Assembly: GCF_041080815.1 (NCBI RefSeq)
Contig: NZ_CP160205.1
Coordinates: 3,968,001 to 4,032,000 of the forward strand
DNA length: 64,000 nucleotides
Reading direction: 5' to 3'
Source of the DNA: Mucilaginibacter yixingensis
Lineage (GTDB): Bacteria > Bacteroidota > Bacteroidia > Sphingobacteriales > Sphingobacteriaceae
The notes under the pieces are model-generated. The model was not told the DNA's origin. It was given only the letters and a program-made list of their open reading frames with translations, and did no database searches. The position numbers were made by a program, and so were the translations under genes. Shown piece by piece: positions 7,366-16,639 of the stretch (its first letter is position 1; every line of letters starts with the position of its first letter).

Positions 7366-8529
7366 ATGTCTCACGAAGCCGTCATTAAATATAACTCACC
7401 GCGCAAGGCCCGTATTGCCAGCACGGTGTTCTTTTTTATCTCTGGCTTTGGATATTCGGCCTGGGCATCGCGCATACCATCTATACAGCAGCATCTGCAC
7501 ATGAACGAAGCCCAACTGGGTACCGTACTTTTTGCCATGCCTGTTGGACTAATGTGCACCATGCCCATTACCGGCAAGCTGCTGGGCAGGTACAGCAGTC
7601 GCAGTATTATGGTTACAGGTGCGTTGGTATATGCCATTATGCTGGGCTTGCTGGGCTTTGTAAATCAGCAATGGCAGCTGGCCATTATTTTGTTTTTCTT
7701 CGGATCATCGCGCAACTTGTTTAATCTGTCGCTTAACGCGCAGTCGGTTAGCTTGCAATCGCTTTATAGCAAATCTATCCTTACCGCCTTTCATGGTGTT
7801 TGGAGTCTGGCAGGTTTTGCCGGAGCGGCGCTTGGCTACCTGATGGTACTTTTCAATATCACTCCGCAATGGCATTTGCCGGCGGTGTGTATCAGCATGA
7901 TTGCGTCCTCCCTTATTTTTTTCCCGGATACACTTTACCACCGGCCGGTAGCAGTGCAGCAAAAGAAACCCGTTTTCTCATTACCTGATAAGTTTCTGCT
8001 TAAATTCTCGCTTATCTGCTTTGCCTGTATGGCCTGCGAAAATACGATGTACGATTGGAGCGGTATCTACTTTGAAAAAGCCCTGCACACCACCAAGCAA
8101 GGAGCCACTGCCGCCTTTGTATTCTACATGGTAGCCATGACCCTGAGCCGCTTTGCCGGCGATAAGCTGGTGACCCGCCTGGGCATCAAAACCATCCTTA
8201 AATATAGCGGCTGGTTTATCCTGGTTGGACTGGCTATTGCGGTAGCCTTCCCCTACCCGCTTACCGCCGGATTGGGTTTTGTATTTACCGGTGCCGGGGT
8301 ATCATGCGTGGTTCCGCTGGTGTTTAGCATGGCGGGCAAATCAAAAACCATGGGCAGCGCTACGGCATTGGCCGCTATATCTACCATCGGTTACCTTGGC
8401 TTTTTGGTGGTACCGCCATTAGTAGGTTATGTGGCTCAAGCAGCCGGGTTGAGGGTAGCGTTTGGCATTATTGCCGCATTGGGTGGATTGATTGTGTGGA
8501 TGGTAGGAAAAATTCCAAACCAGGATTAA
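7366..8529 (+). CDS. Major facilitator superfamily transporter, YbjJ-like
   Basis: A 387-residue inner-membrane carrier with about twelve hydrophobic segments. It opens with KARIASTVFFFISGFGYSAWASRIP, a first helix typical of the YbjJ-type MFS branch (abbreviated), followed by the loop motif GKLLGRYSSR between helices 2 and 3 and MYDWSGIYFE in the second half. Substrate is not predictable. The start at 7366 is preferred over 7285 because the extra 27 residues are encoded partly by repeat B1. At the 3' end the last three residues and the stop (NQD*) are written by the end of repeat C1, so the gene terminus was probably redefined by that insertion. It is convergent with xylA. Confidence 0.85.
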   Translation: MSHEAVIKYNSPRKARIASTVFFFISGFGYSAWASRIPSIQQHLHMNEAQLGTVLFAMPVGLMCTMPITGKLLGRYSSRSIMVTGALVYAIMLGLLGFVNQQWQLAIILFFFGSSRNLFNLSLNAQSVSLQSLYSKSILTAFHGVWSLAGFAGAALGYLMVLFNITPQWHLPAVCISMIASSLIFFPDTLYHRPVAVQQKKPVFSLPDKFLLKFSLICFACMACENTMYDWSGIYFEKALHTTKQGATAAFVFYMVAMTLSRFAGDKLVTRLGIKTILKYSGWFILVGLAIAVAFPYPLTAGLGFVFTGAGVSCVVPLVFSMAGKSKTMGSATALAAISTIGYLGFLVVPPLVGYVAQAAGLRVAFGIIAALGGLIVWMVGKIPNQD

Positions 8530-8652
8530 ACGAATTTTTAGGATTTACAGGATGCTTATCCCCTTCGTTCCTCGAAATGACGTGTTGGGGGATTGCCGTA
8601 ACAGGCTGATACAAGTATCCTGTAAATCCTAAAAATCCGTTCAACCCTAGTT
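8518..8652. repeat. Dispersed palindromic repeat, family C, copy 1
   Basis: The left arm starts AACCAGGATTAAACGAATTT and continues into TTAGGATTTACAGGAT; the right arm is the inverse with a few changes. The core holds a hybrid of families A and B (CGTTCCTCGAAATGACGTG). It overlaps the last 12 bases of the MFS gene and supplies its stop codon. Confidence 0.9.
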
Positions 8653-8660
8653 CAAATGCA

Positions 8661-8687
8661 AACGCCCCGGAATTGCTCCGGGGCGTT
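8661..8687. terminator. Hairpin between the convergent MFS and xylA genes
   Basis: A perfect 10-bp GC-rich stem, AACGCCCCGG with CCGGGGCGTT, and a 7-base loop. It most likely ends xylA transcription and perhaps that of the MFS gene as well. Confidence 0.75.
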
Positions 8688-8746
8688 GCGCCGATTATTA
8701 AAAAACCAATTAGCTAATCGTTCAATTAGCTTTAACTGATTAAATT

Positions 8747-10075
<1,329 letters not shown>

Positions 10076-10136
10076 TTATGTTAACTGTTAATGATTTTGT
10101 TATTATTAAAAATTCGATACTTGCGGGGGGATTAGA

Positions 10137-11639
10137 TTATAAGCTGCCGATAAACATTTGCTCGCTCAGCAGTTGCGCCGTCAGGAGATCCTTCCATTCC
10201 TGGTAAACCGGCTCATAATCTTTAGTGGTTGGGGTTATGGTTTGCAGGCATTCCATACGCGCAAAGGCCTCTTCAGGCGTGCTGAAAATACCAGCACCAA
10301 TACCCGCACCCAGAGCAGCGCCCACACTGCCATCATTACGATACAGCTCTACCGGTACGCCGGTTACATTTACAAAAGCCTGCGTAAACAGATCGCTCAG
10401 GAACAAGTTGGCTTTGCCGGCACGGATCACCGTTGGGTTCATGCCGTTCTCGCGCATAATATCCAACCCGTAACGGAAGGCACAGGCAATGCCCTCTTGC
10501 ACGGCGCGCAGCATGTGGCTTTGCGTGTGCAGATTCAGGTCGATGTGGTGGAAATGCACGCCCACCAGTTTATTATTCAGCATACGCTCGGCACCATTGC
10601 CAAAAGGCAATATGCGCAGTCCGGCGCTGCCAAGCGGCGCATGTGCCGCCAGGTTATTCATCTCGTTATAGCTCAAACCGGCGCCAAACAGGCTTTTGGC
10701 CCAGCGGTACAAACTGCCGGTACCGTTAATGCACAGCAGCACGCCCAGGCGTTTCAGCTCATCGGTATAGTTAACGTGCGCAAAAGTATTTACGCGCGAT
10801 TGCAGATCAAATGCCAGTTCATCGCTCACACCGTAAATCACACCAGAGGTACCTGCCGTTGCGGCTACCTCGCCGGGTTTCAATACGTTTAATGATAATG
10901 CGTTGTTAGGCTGATCGCCCGCTTTGTAAGCCACAGGGATACCGGCTGGCAGCTGCAATTTCTCTGCAACAGACTGCAACAACTGACCATGAGGTGCAAA
11001 AACCGGCTTAATTGGCGGGAACAAATTGGTACTGAAACCAAAGTAGTTCAGCACCTCGTCAGACAATCGGTTGCCCTGAAAATCGTAGAAAATACCTTCA
11101 GACAATGCCGAAGCCGAAGTGGTTACTTCGCCGGTAAGTTTCATGGCAATATAATCGCCCGGCAACATCACTTTATCTATGCGGCTATAAATCTCAGGCT
11201 CATTTTGTTTTACCCAGGCCAGCTTGGCAGCGGTAAAATTACCAGGCGAGTTAAGCAGGTGCGAGAGGCATTGCTCATGTCCTATTTCATCAAAAGCTTT
11301 ATCGCCTATTTCTACCGCGCGGCTGTCGCACCAAATGATGCTGTCGCGCAGCAAATGCTGATCCTTATCTACCAGCACCAGGCCATGCATTTGGTAGGCA
11401 ATACCAATGGCTTTGATATCAGCAGGGTTATACGTTTGGGTGGCATGGCAGCGTTGCAGTGCCATCTGGGCCTGCTCCCACCACATATCCGGCGACTGCT
11501 CTGCCCAACCCGGCTGATGTACGGTGATGGGCGACTCGCTGTCGGGGTACTGGGCCGAGGCTAACGCTTTCTGCGAAGCCGCATCTACAACAGATACTTT
11601 AACTGATGAAGTACCGATATCAATCCCTAATAAAAGCAT
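10137..11639 (-). CDS. xylB: Xylulokinase
   Basis: XylB phosphorylates D-xylulose to xylulose 5-phosphate, which enters the pentose phosphate pathway. The 500-residue protein is an FGGY-family kinase: the phosphate-binding N-terminus reads MLLLGIDIGTSSVKVSV, followed by YQMHGLVLVDKD with the conserved MHG, IIWCDSRA, and AGDQPNNALS plus TAGTSGVIYG at the second nucleotide site. The start at 11639 is preferred over an in-frame ATG 39 bases upstream because FGGY kinases begin directly with the first strand. It is the first gene of the xylBA unit and is read divergently from the LacI-type regulator, with a palindromic operator between them. Confidence 0.96.
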   Translation of the reverse strand: MLLLGIDIGTSSVKVSVVDAASQKALASAQYPDSESPITVHQPGWAEQSPDMWWEQAQMALQRCHATQTYNPADIKAIGIAYQMHGLVLVDKDQHLLRDSIIWCDSRAVEIGDKAFDEIGHEQCLSHLLNSPGNFTAAKLAWVKQNEPEIYSRIDKVMLPGDYIAMKLTGEVTTSASALSEGIFYDFQGNRLSDEVLNYFGFSTNLFPPIKPVFAPHGQLLQSVAEKLQLPAGIPVAYKAGDQPNNALSLNVLKPGEVAATAGTSGVIYGVSDELAFDLQSRVNTFAHVNYTDELKRLGVLLCINGTGSLYRWAKSLFGAGLSYNEMNNLAAHAPLGSAGLRILPFGNGAERMLNNKLVGVHFHHIDLNLHTQSHMLRAVQEGIACAFRYGLDIMRENGMNPTVIRAGKANLFLSDLFTQAFVNVTGVPVELYRNDGSVGAALGAGIGAGIFSTPEEAFARMECLQTITPTTKDYEPVYQEWKDLLTAQLLSEQMFIGSL

Positions 11640-11691
11640 TTTAGAAGTTAGTTGGCGTGGTTTTTTGTTTATAACCAAGGTTTATAGGTAG

Positions 11692-11722
11692 CTAAAGTAA
11701 ATCTTATTTTTAAATTATGCAA
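11692..11722 (-). promoter_or_regulatory. Candidate xylBA promoter
   Basis: On the minus strand a TTG (-33, at 11722-11720) is followed after 20 bases by TACTTTAG (-7, at 11699-11692), one mismatch from TAnnTTTG. The -33 element lies inside the palindromic operator, which fits repression by a bound LacI-type protein. Confidence 0.5.
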
Positions 11723-11731
11723 TCGATTGCA
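11718..11731. promoter_or_regulatory. Palindromic LacI-type operator in the xylB/regulator intergenic region
   Basis: TGCAATCGATTGCA is a perfect 14-bp palindrome with a central CG step, as expected for LacI-family proteins. It overlaps the -33 positions of candidate promoters on both strands, so one bound repressor could control both xylBA and its own gene. Confidence 0.75.
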
Positions 11732-11777
11732 AGATTTTTATCTGAATTATTTTTTTTATACTTACCCACTATTCCAA

Positions 11778-12821
11778 ATGAAGCCTAAAAAACGAGTTAC
11801 CATTTATGACATTGCCAAAAAGCTGAATTTAACAGCTTCGTCGGTGTCGCGCGCGTTGAACAACAGCAGCCACGTTAACGAGAACACCAAACAACTGATT
11901 CTCAAAACGGCGGCCGAGATGAACTATAAGCCCAACTCGCTGGCCTCAAACCTGCGTAAAGGCAAAACGCAAACTATTGGCGTTGTAGTACCGCGCATCA
12001 ACCAAAACTTTTTTGCCAACGTAATTTCGGGTATTGAGGAGGCCATCTATCAAAAAGGTTATAACCTCATTATCTGTCAATCTAACGAAAATCACGAAAA
12101 AGAGGTACAATGCGTAAACACGTTGATGAATCAGCATGTAGATTGTATTGTAATCTCGGTTTCTGCCGATGGTAACGATTACAGTCACCTGCAAAACGCG
12201 CTCGATCACAACATCCAGCTCATTCAGTTTGACCGTGTGGCCGAAAACCTGGAAACGCTGAAGGTAATTAACGATACCGAACAGGCGTCGTTCGAAGCCG
12301 TATCACACCTGATTGAACAAGGCTACAAACGGATTGCCCTGTTAGAAGGCCCGCAAGTGCTGGGCATTTTCCGTCAGCGTAGAGATGGCTACCTAAATGC
12401 CTTAAAAACCAACAACCTGCCGGTAGACGAAAGCTTGATCATCCCCAACTCGTGGACTAAAGAGCAAACTACCGCTAACGTGCGCGCGTTGCTTAGCATG
12501 CCAAACCCGCCCGATGCCATCTTCGCCTCGCGCGATGACTTTTCGGCACTCGGTGTACTGGAAGTGGCCAATGATATGGGTGTAAAAGTGCCCGAAGAGC
12601 TGGGTATCTGCGGTTACTCTAACGAGGCATTTACGCAAATTACCAGTCCGTCTATCACCACGGTAGATCAACATGCGGTTTATATCGGGCAAACGGTATC
12701 TAACCTTTACTTCCACGAGGCAGAGGCTAAAGGAAAAGAAAAAGAGAGCCGCAACTCGCCAAAAACCATCAGCATCAAACCAAAACTTCTTATCAGGGGT
12801 TCTACGCAACGTAACAAGTAA
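11778..12821 (+). CDS. LacI-family transcriptional regulator of xylose genes
   Basis: A DNA-binding repressor of about 347 residues. The N-terminal helix-turn-helix reads VTIYDIAKKLNLTASSVSRAL (about residues 6-26, quoted in part), followed by a hinge helix region (NYKPNSLASNLRKGKT) and a periplasmic-binding-protein-like ligand domain from TIGVVVPRINQNFFANVISG to the C-terminus. By position opposite xylBA the ligand is probably xylose or xylulose; that is an inference. The ATG at 11778 is chosen because the family starts just before the first helix, and the upstream in-frame start at 11727 lies inside the operator. galM follows 30 bases later, so the two are likely cotranscribed. Confidence 0.93.
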   Translation: MKPKKRVTIYDIAKKLNLTASSVSRALNNSSHVNENTKQLILKTAAEMNYKPNSLASNLRKGKTQTIGVVVPRINQNFFANVISGIEEAIYQKGYNLIICQSNENHEKEVQCVNTLMNQHVDCIVISVSADGNDYSHLQNALDHNIQLIQFDRVAENLETLKVINDTEQASFEAVSHLIEQGYKRIALLEGPQVLGIFRQRRDGYLNALKTNNLPVDESLIIPNSWTKEQTTANVRALLSMPNPPDAIFASRDDFSALGVLEVANDMGVKVPEELGICGYSNEAFTQITSPSITTVDQHAVYIGQTVSNLYFHEAEAKGKEKESRNSPKTISIKPKLLIRGSTQRNK

Positions 12822-12851
12822 CCCCAGTATCTGCTTTATACATCTGCTATC

Positions 12852-13856
12852 ATGTCTGCACAGTTTTATACTTTAAAGAATAACTTTATTGAGGTTACGC
12901 TTACCAATTATGGTGCGCGTATGACCAGCATTATCATAAACGCCAACGGCCAGAAAACAGAGGTGACCGGCGGTTTCAATAATGTTGATGATTATCTTAA
13001 AGCCACGGCTCCTTTTTATGGCGCTACCATCGGTCGCTTTGGCAACCGCATTGCTAACGGCAAATTTGAGCTGAACGGCAAGCACTATCAGCTACCTATA
13101 AACAACGGCCCGAACAGCCTGCACGGCGGCAGCGGCTTTCATGATAAACTGTGGCAAGTAACATCTGTGGATGATGTGCATGTAAGCATGGCGTATGTTT
13201 CTGCGGATGGCGAAGACGGCTATCCCGGCAAACTGACAGTAACCTTAGTATTTACGCTATTGGAAGACGGTGTGAGTATTGATTACTCTGCACAGACTGA
13301 TGCACCAACCGTCATCAACCTTACCAACCATAATTATTATAATCTGAACGGCGAGGGTAACGGCGACATACTGAAGCACACCCTTTATGTTAATGCTGAT
13401 GCTTTGGTAGCAGTTAACAGTAACTTGATACCTACCGGTGAGCTGATGCCGGTTGAGGGCACCGCCTTTGATTTTCGCAAGGAGCAGAAGATTGGCCCGC
13501 GTATTAACGATGCGCACGAGCAAATGCAAACCGGCAACGGCTATGACCATACCTATGTATTGAACAAACCTGAGCCCGGCGACTTAACCTTGGCCGGCCG
13601 TTTAACCGGCGACATTAGCGGCATTTATCTGGATGTTTACACCACAGAGCCGGGCATGCAGGTTTATACCGGCAATTTTATGGACGGCACCAACACCTTC
13701 CAGAATGGCGCGAAAGACGATTTCAGAACGATGGTGGCACTGGAAACCCAGCATTTCCCGGACTCGCCTAATCATCCTGAATTTCCAAGCACAGTTTTAA
13801 ATCCGGACGAGACATTTACCTCCGCATCGGTTTACCGCTTTGGAGTGAAGGTGTAA
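12852..13856 (+). CDS. galM: Aldose 1-epimerase (mutarotase)
   Basis: This enzyme speeds interconversion of alpha and beta anomers of aldoses, feeding the form needed by the isomerase or kinase. The 334-residue beta-sandwich protein has family signatures GATIGRFGNRIANG (substrate-binding Arg), NSLHGGSGFHDKLW, the catalytic histidine in INLTNHNYYNLNG (His160) and the catalytic glutamate in VALETQHFPDSPNHPEFPS near residue 297. There is no signal peptide, so it should act in the cytoplasm. It lies directly after the xylose regulator, which suggests service to xylose as well as glucose or galactose. Convergent small ORF and repeat B2 lie downstream. Confidence 0.95.
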   Translation: MSAQFYTLKNNFIEVTLTNYGARMTSIIINANGQKTEVTGGFNNVDDYLKATAPFYGATIGRFGNRIANGKFELNGKHYQLPINNGPNSLHGGSGFHDKLWQVTSVDDVHVSMAYVSADGEDGYPGKLTVTLVFTLLEDGVSIDYSAQTDAPTVINLTNHNYYNLNGEGNGDILKHTLYVNADALVAVNSNLIPTGELMPVEGTAFDFRKEQKIGPRINDAHEQMQTGNGYDHTYVLNKPEPGDLTLAGRLTGDISGIYLDVYTTEPGMQVYTGNFMDGTNTFQNGAKDDFRTMVALETQHFPDSPNHPEFPSTVLNPDETFTSASVYRFGVKV

Positions 13857-13900
13857 ATTAGCTTAATTCAGGTTATTTAATTTTCGAGATAACCGATAAT

Positions 13901-13987
13901 GTCATCCCGAACGATAGCGAGGGATCTTTTCGAACATGCGTCCCATCATGTCGCTCCGAAAAGGTCTCTCCCTTTGGTCGAGATGAC
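13901..13987. repeat. Dispersed palindromic repeat, family B, copy 2
   Basis: The ends are GTCATCCCGAACGATAGCGA and TTGGTCGAGATGAC, with an inner GATCTTTTCG/CGAAAAGGTC hairpin. It is more diverged than other copies and sits between galM and a convergent small ORF. Confidence 0.85.
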
Positions 13988-14006
13988 ATATTTTATTAAT
14001 AACCAA

Positions 14007-14195
14007 TCACTCTTTCAACTCTTCCCAGTACACAATATCTACGTAAAGGCCGTTTTGCGAGGCTACCTGGGCCTTTATTTTGTCCAGATGTTCACGCAGG
14101 GTTAGCTCATCCAGCTCTTCTTCAATCGAGTGGTAGTAAATGGTATTGCCCGTTTGGCTGTTAACAAACTTGTATTTTTTGCAGTTGGTATCCAT
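14007..14195 (-). CDS. Small acidic hypothetical protein, 62 residues
   Basis: A short cytoplasmic protein with no membrane segment. It starts MDTNCKKYKFVNSQTGNTIYY and continues with a charged helix (SIEEELDELTLREHLDKIKAQ) and a C-terminal strand (GLYVDIVYWEELKE), a balanced beta-alpha-beta composition that looks like a real folded domain rather than a shadow frame. No family is recognised. It is alone, convergent with galM and divergent from the next gene, whose candidate promoter lies about 90 bases away. Function unknown. Confidence 0.6.
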   Translation of the reverse strand: MDTNCKKYKFVNSQTGNTIYYHSIEEELDELTLREHLDKIKAQVASQNGLYVDIVYWEELKE

Positions 14196-14281
14196 AGCAC
14201 AACGTTTGCCTTTATAGCTACAACATTTGGCTCAACTATTTGCTTTATAAAATATTAACAAAAAGCAGATACAATAAGTGC

Positions 14282-14289
14282 TATTTTTG
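14282..14289 (+). promoter_or_regulatory. Candidate -7 box for the beta-propeller-like gene
   Basis: TATTTTTG fits TAnnTTTG and lies 20 bases before the ATG pair at 14309-14314. This supports the later start and excludes the in-frame start at 14240. No clear -33 element. Confidence 0.45.
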
Positions 14290-14308
14290 CGCCGTTATAA
14301 ATACCCCG

Positions 14309-15217
14309 ATGATGAATTTTTTTAAAAAGAAACGAATATTGGTTCCCACGGCTATTATGATGATGCTGGTGGCAGCCTATGCTCAAAAATTATCATCAGA
14401 AAAAGAGGTTTTAGTGGGTACATTGCAAGGCTCAACACTCGATGAAATTTCGGGTATTGCGGCTTCTTCTGTTTATCCGGATGTGCTTTACGTGCACAAT
14501 GATAGCGGTGATAGCAGTCGCTTTTTTGCTATCACACCTAAAGGTGATTTAAAAGCCACCTATCATTTTACCGGCGAGAAAGGCATAGCTTTAGGCGTAC
14601 GCGATTGTGAGGACATAGCCGTTGGTCCGGGACCGGAGGCTGGCAAGAGCTATGTTTACCTGGGCGACATTGGCGATAACAAAGCTGATTATCCCTATGT
14701 CACCGTTTATCGCTTTGATGAGCAAGCTACTAAACCCGATGCTGCAAATAAGAATATTGCCAGCGACCGCGTGTATCTAAAATACCCCGATGGGCCACGT
14801 GATGCAGAAACGCTGATGATAGATCCGATTGAAAAGCTGATCTACATTGTTTCTAAGCGCAGCGGTTCTGTAAATGTTTATACTACTCCTTTAGACTTTA
14901 AAGGAAACGATACGCTTACGCTGACCAAACGCGTAAGCATTCACTTTGGTGGCCTGCCTCCTTTTAAATGGATCACTGCGGGCGATATTTCTAAAGACGG
15001 CAGCCAGATCCTGCTGCGTAACTACCAGCATGTTTACTATTGGCAGCGCCTTCCTGGCGAACCGGCCTGGCAAACCATGACGCGCAAGCCCCGTAAAATG
15101 TACTACAAGAGTGAAAAGCAGGGCGAAGCGGTGGGTTTTACGGCCGATGGCAAAGGTTACTACACCACCAGCGAGGGACAAGGCGAGCCCATCTATTACT
15201 ATCGCCTGACACAGTAA
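14309..15217 (+). CDS. Exported or membrane-anchored beta-propeller-like protein of unknown function
   Basis: A protein of about 302 residues with a basic, hydrophobic N-terminus (MMNFFKKKRILVPTAIMMMLVAAYAQK), either a signal peptide or an anchor. The body has repeated blades of the form LDEISGIAAS, DVLYVHNDSGDSSRFFAI, CEDIAVGPG, SYVYLGDIGDNKADYPYVTVYRF and DAETLMIDPIEKLIYIVSKR, spacing typical of a beta-propeller. Such proteins occur widely in soil Bacteroidota but I know no characterised member. The start is placed at the ATG pair after the TATTTTTG box. A DsbA-family gene follows 37 bases later on the same strand. No catalytic motif could be identified. Confidence 0.75.
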   Translation: MMNFFKKKRILVPTAIMMMLVAAYAQKLSSEKEVLVGTLQGSTLDEISGIAASSVYPDVLYVHNDSGDSSRFFAITPKGDLKATYHFTGEKGIALGVRDCEDIAVGPGPEAGKSYVYLGDIGDNKADYPYVTVYRFDEQATKPDAANKNIASDRVYLKYPDGPRDAETLMIDPIEKLIYIVSKRSGSVNVYTTPLDFKGNDTLTLTKRVSIHFGGLPPFKWITAGDISKDGSQILLRNYQHVYYWQRLPGEPAWQTMTRKPRKMYYKSEKQGEAVGFTADGKGYYTTSEGQGEPIYYYRLTQ

Positions 15218-15254
15218 TTTACATTTTAGCACCCGGGAAACCTAACTTAGCTGC

Positions 15255-15890
15255 ATGATAAAAGTTGAGATATGGTCAGACGTGGTATGCCCGTTCTGCT
15301 ACATTGGCAAACGCCGTTTTGAGGAAGCTTTAAATGATTTTGCAGGCAAACACGATGTAAGCATCATCTGGAAAAGTTACCTGCTGAACCCATACCTAAA
15401 AACCGATCCAACCATCAGTATCAATCAATACCTTGCCGACGCCAAAGGCTGGGACCTTGCCTATGCGGAAGACCTGAACCGCCAGGTAACCGAAATGGCA
15501 CAGGGTGTAGATCTGTCTTACCGGATGGATCAGATTGTAGTAGCCAACAGTTTCAACGCCCATCGCCTGGCCCACCTGGCTACCGCTAAGGGTTTTGGTG
15601 AGGGTGCAGAAGAAGCCCTTTTTAAAGCTTACTTTACCGAAGGCCGTAATATTGATGATACGGAAACACTGATCGCCATCGGTATTTCCCTCGGTTTGCA
15701 AGAAGCAGACATTCGCCAAATGCTGAGCACTGATCAATATGAAGCCGAAGTAAAAATGGATATTGCCGAAGCACAGCAGCTCGGCATCAGAGGGGTGCCT
15801 TTCTTTTTGTTTAACGAGAAATTTGCGGTGTCTGGCGCACAGCCGGTAGAGGTTTTTTTGCAAGCGCTGGAGAAAGCAGCGGGAGCGTAA
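15255..15890 (+). CDS. DsbA-family (FrnE-like) oxidoreductase
   Basis: A 211-residue cytoplasmic thioredoxin-fold protein of the FrnE type. The redox motif CPFC is at residues 12-15 (EIWSDVVCPFCYIGKRRF), with the long helical insertion typical of DsbA-like proteins, the conserved NSFNAHRLAHLA, and the cis-proline loop in GIRGVPFFLFNEKFAVSGAQP. Members carry out disulfide exchange or isomerisation and some are annotated as polyketide biosynthesis enzymes or 2-hydroxychromene-2-carboxylate isomerase relatives. There is no signal peptide. It may be cotranscribed with the preceding propeller-like gene. The specific substrate is unknown. Confidence 0.92.
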   Translation: MIKVEIWSDVVCPFCYIGKRRFEEALNDFAGKHDVSIIWKSYLLNPYLKTDPTISINQYLADAKGWDLAYAEDLNRQVTEMAQGVDLSYRMDQIVVANSFNAHRLAHLATAKGFGEGAEEALFKAYFTEGRNIDDTETLIAIGISLGLQEADIRQMLSTDQYEAEVKMDIAEAQQLGIRGVPFFLFNEKFAVSGAQPVEVFLQALEKAAGA

Positions 15891-15956
15891 GCGCCTATTG
15901 GCAATAGCTTTGACTCTGTTGCTATTATGATCTGTTCGTGCAAATCGGCCTTCCGT

Positions 15957-16562
15957 CCCGCTCAATCGCCGCGGGAGGGCTTGTTACTTTTTGGCGAAAA
16001 AGTAACCAAAACGCTTTGACAGCGGAATGCTTCTTTTGCCGCACGGGGCCTATCCTGCAAATCAATCAAAACCACAGGGCGCCACTTCAACGCCTCCGCT
16101 AACGCTGCACACAATCCCAACGCTTCAGGCGTCGAAGATGAATGCCCTTTCCTGCCGCACAGCCCAACTTGTTCTGCCTGATTTCATCCAGAAGCTACCC
16201 GCTGTCGGCCACCGCGCCCAATTGTCTGTCTTGAACCAAGATTCATAAGATTTTGAGGATTTATAGGATGCTTATCAAACTTAGATCCTGAAAATCATTC
16301 GAATCCTAAAAATCCTGGTTCAAAACTAAAAAAAGCGTAGGGCTGTCAAAACGCCGGGCCGGGCGTTGGCGGGAATGCCGTAAAATTTGACTGCGCTGCG
16401 CGCGTCAAATTTACGCAGGGCGCGGAGAAGGAATCGTTTTGACTTGATTTATTCAGGAGTTCAATTTGTTTTAATAGGCCTTTGTGAGTTCGCTATCGCT
16501 CAGTTTTTGGTTACTTTTTGATCAAGCAAAAAGTGACTAGCCTCCGCGGCAATGAGCGGGCT
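15957..16562. repeat. Large composite inverted repeat, family G, enclosing a family-C copy
   Basis: A gene-free stretch of about 750 bases (15891-16639) is occupied by a wide inverted repeat. The left arm has CCCGCTCAATCGCCGCGG, then the hairpin GTTACTTTTT-GGC-GAAAAAGTAAC (15983-16006). The right arm has the mirror pattern: a GTTACTTTTT hairpin near 16509-16538, then CCGCGGCAATGAGCGGG. Between the arms lie GC-rich segments and repeat C2. The only open frame inside (16027-16248) has repeat-derived composition and was not called as a gene. Confidence 0.75.
16231..16323. repeat. Dispersed palindromic repeat, family C, copy 2
   Basis: Bounded by TTGAACCAAGATT and AATCCTGGTTCAA, with inner GAGGATTTATAGGAT and ATCCTGAAAATC blocks. 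It is nested inside composite repeat G and is the most diverged C copy. Confidence 0.8.
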
Positions 16563-16639
16563 ACAGAACATCACAGTATGAACCGTTGAAAAAGCAGGAA
16601 CTTATTTGAAGAGCGCTAGAACCAGCACCACGCAAGAAC

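Noticed and set aside
16027..16248. Open frame of 73 codons inside composite repeat G
   Set aside because: Its sequence derives from the repeat arms and GC-rich filler, has no family resemblance, and no start signal.
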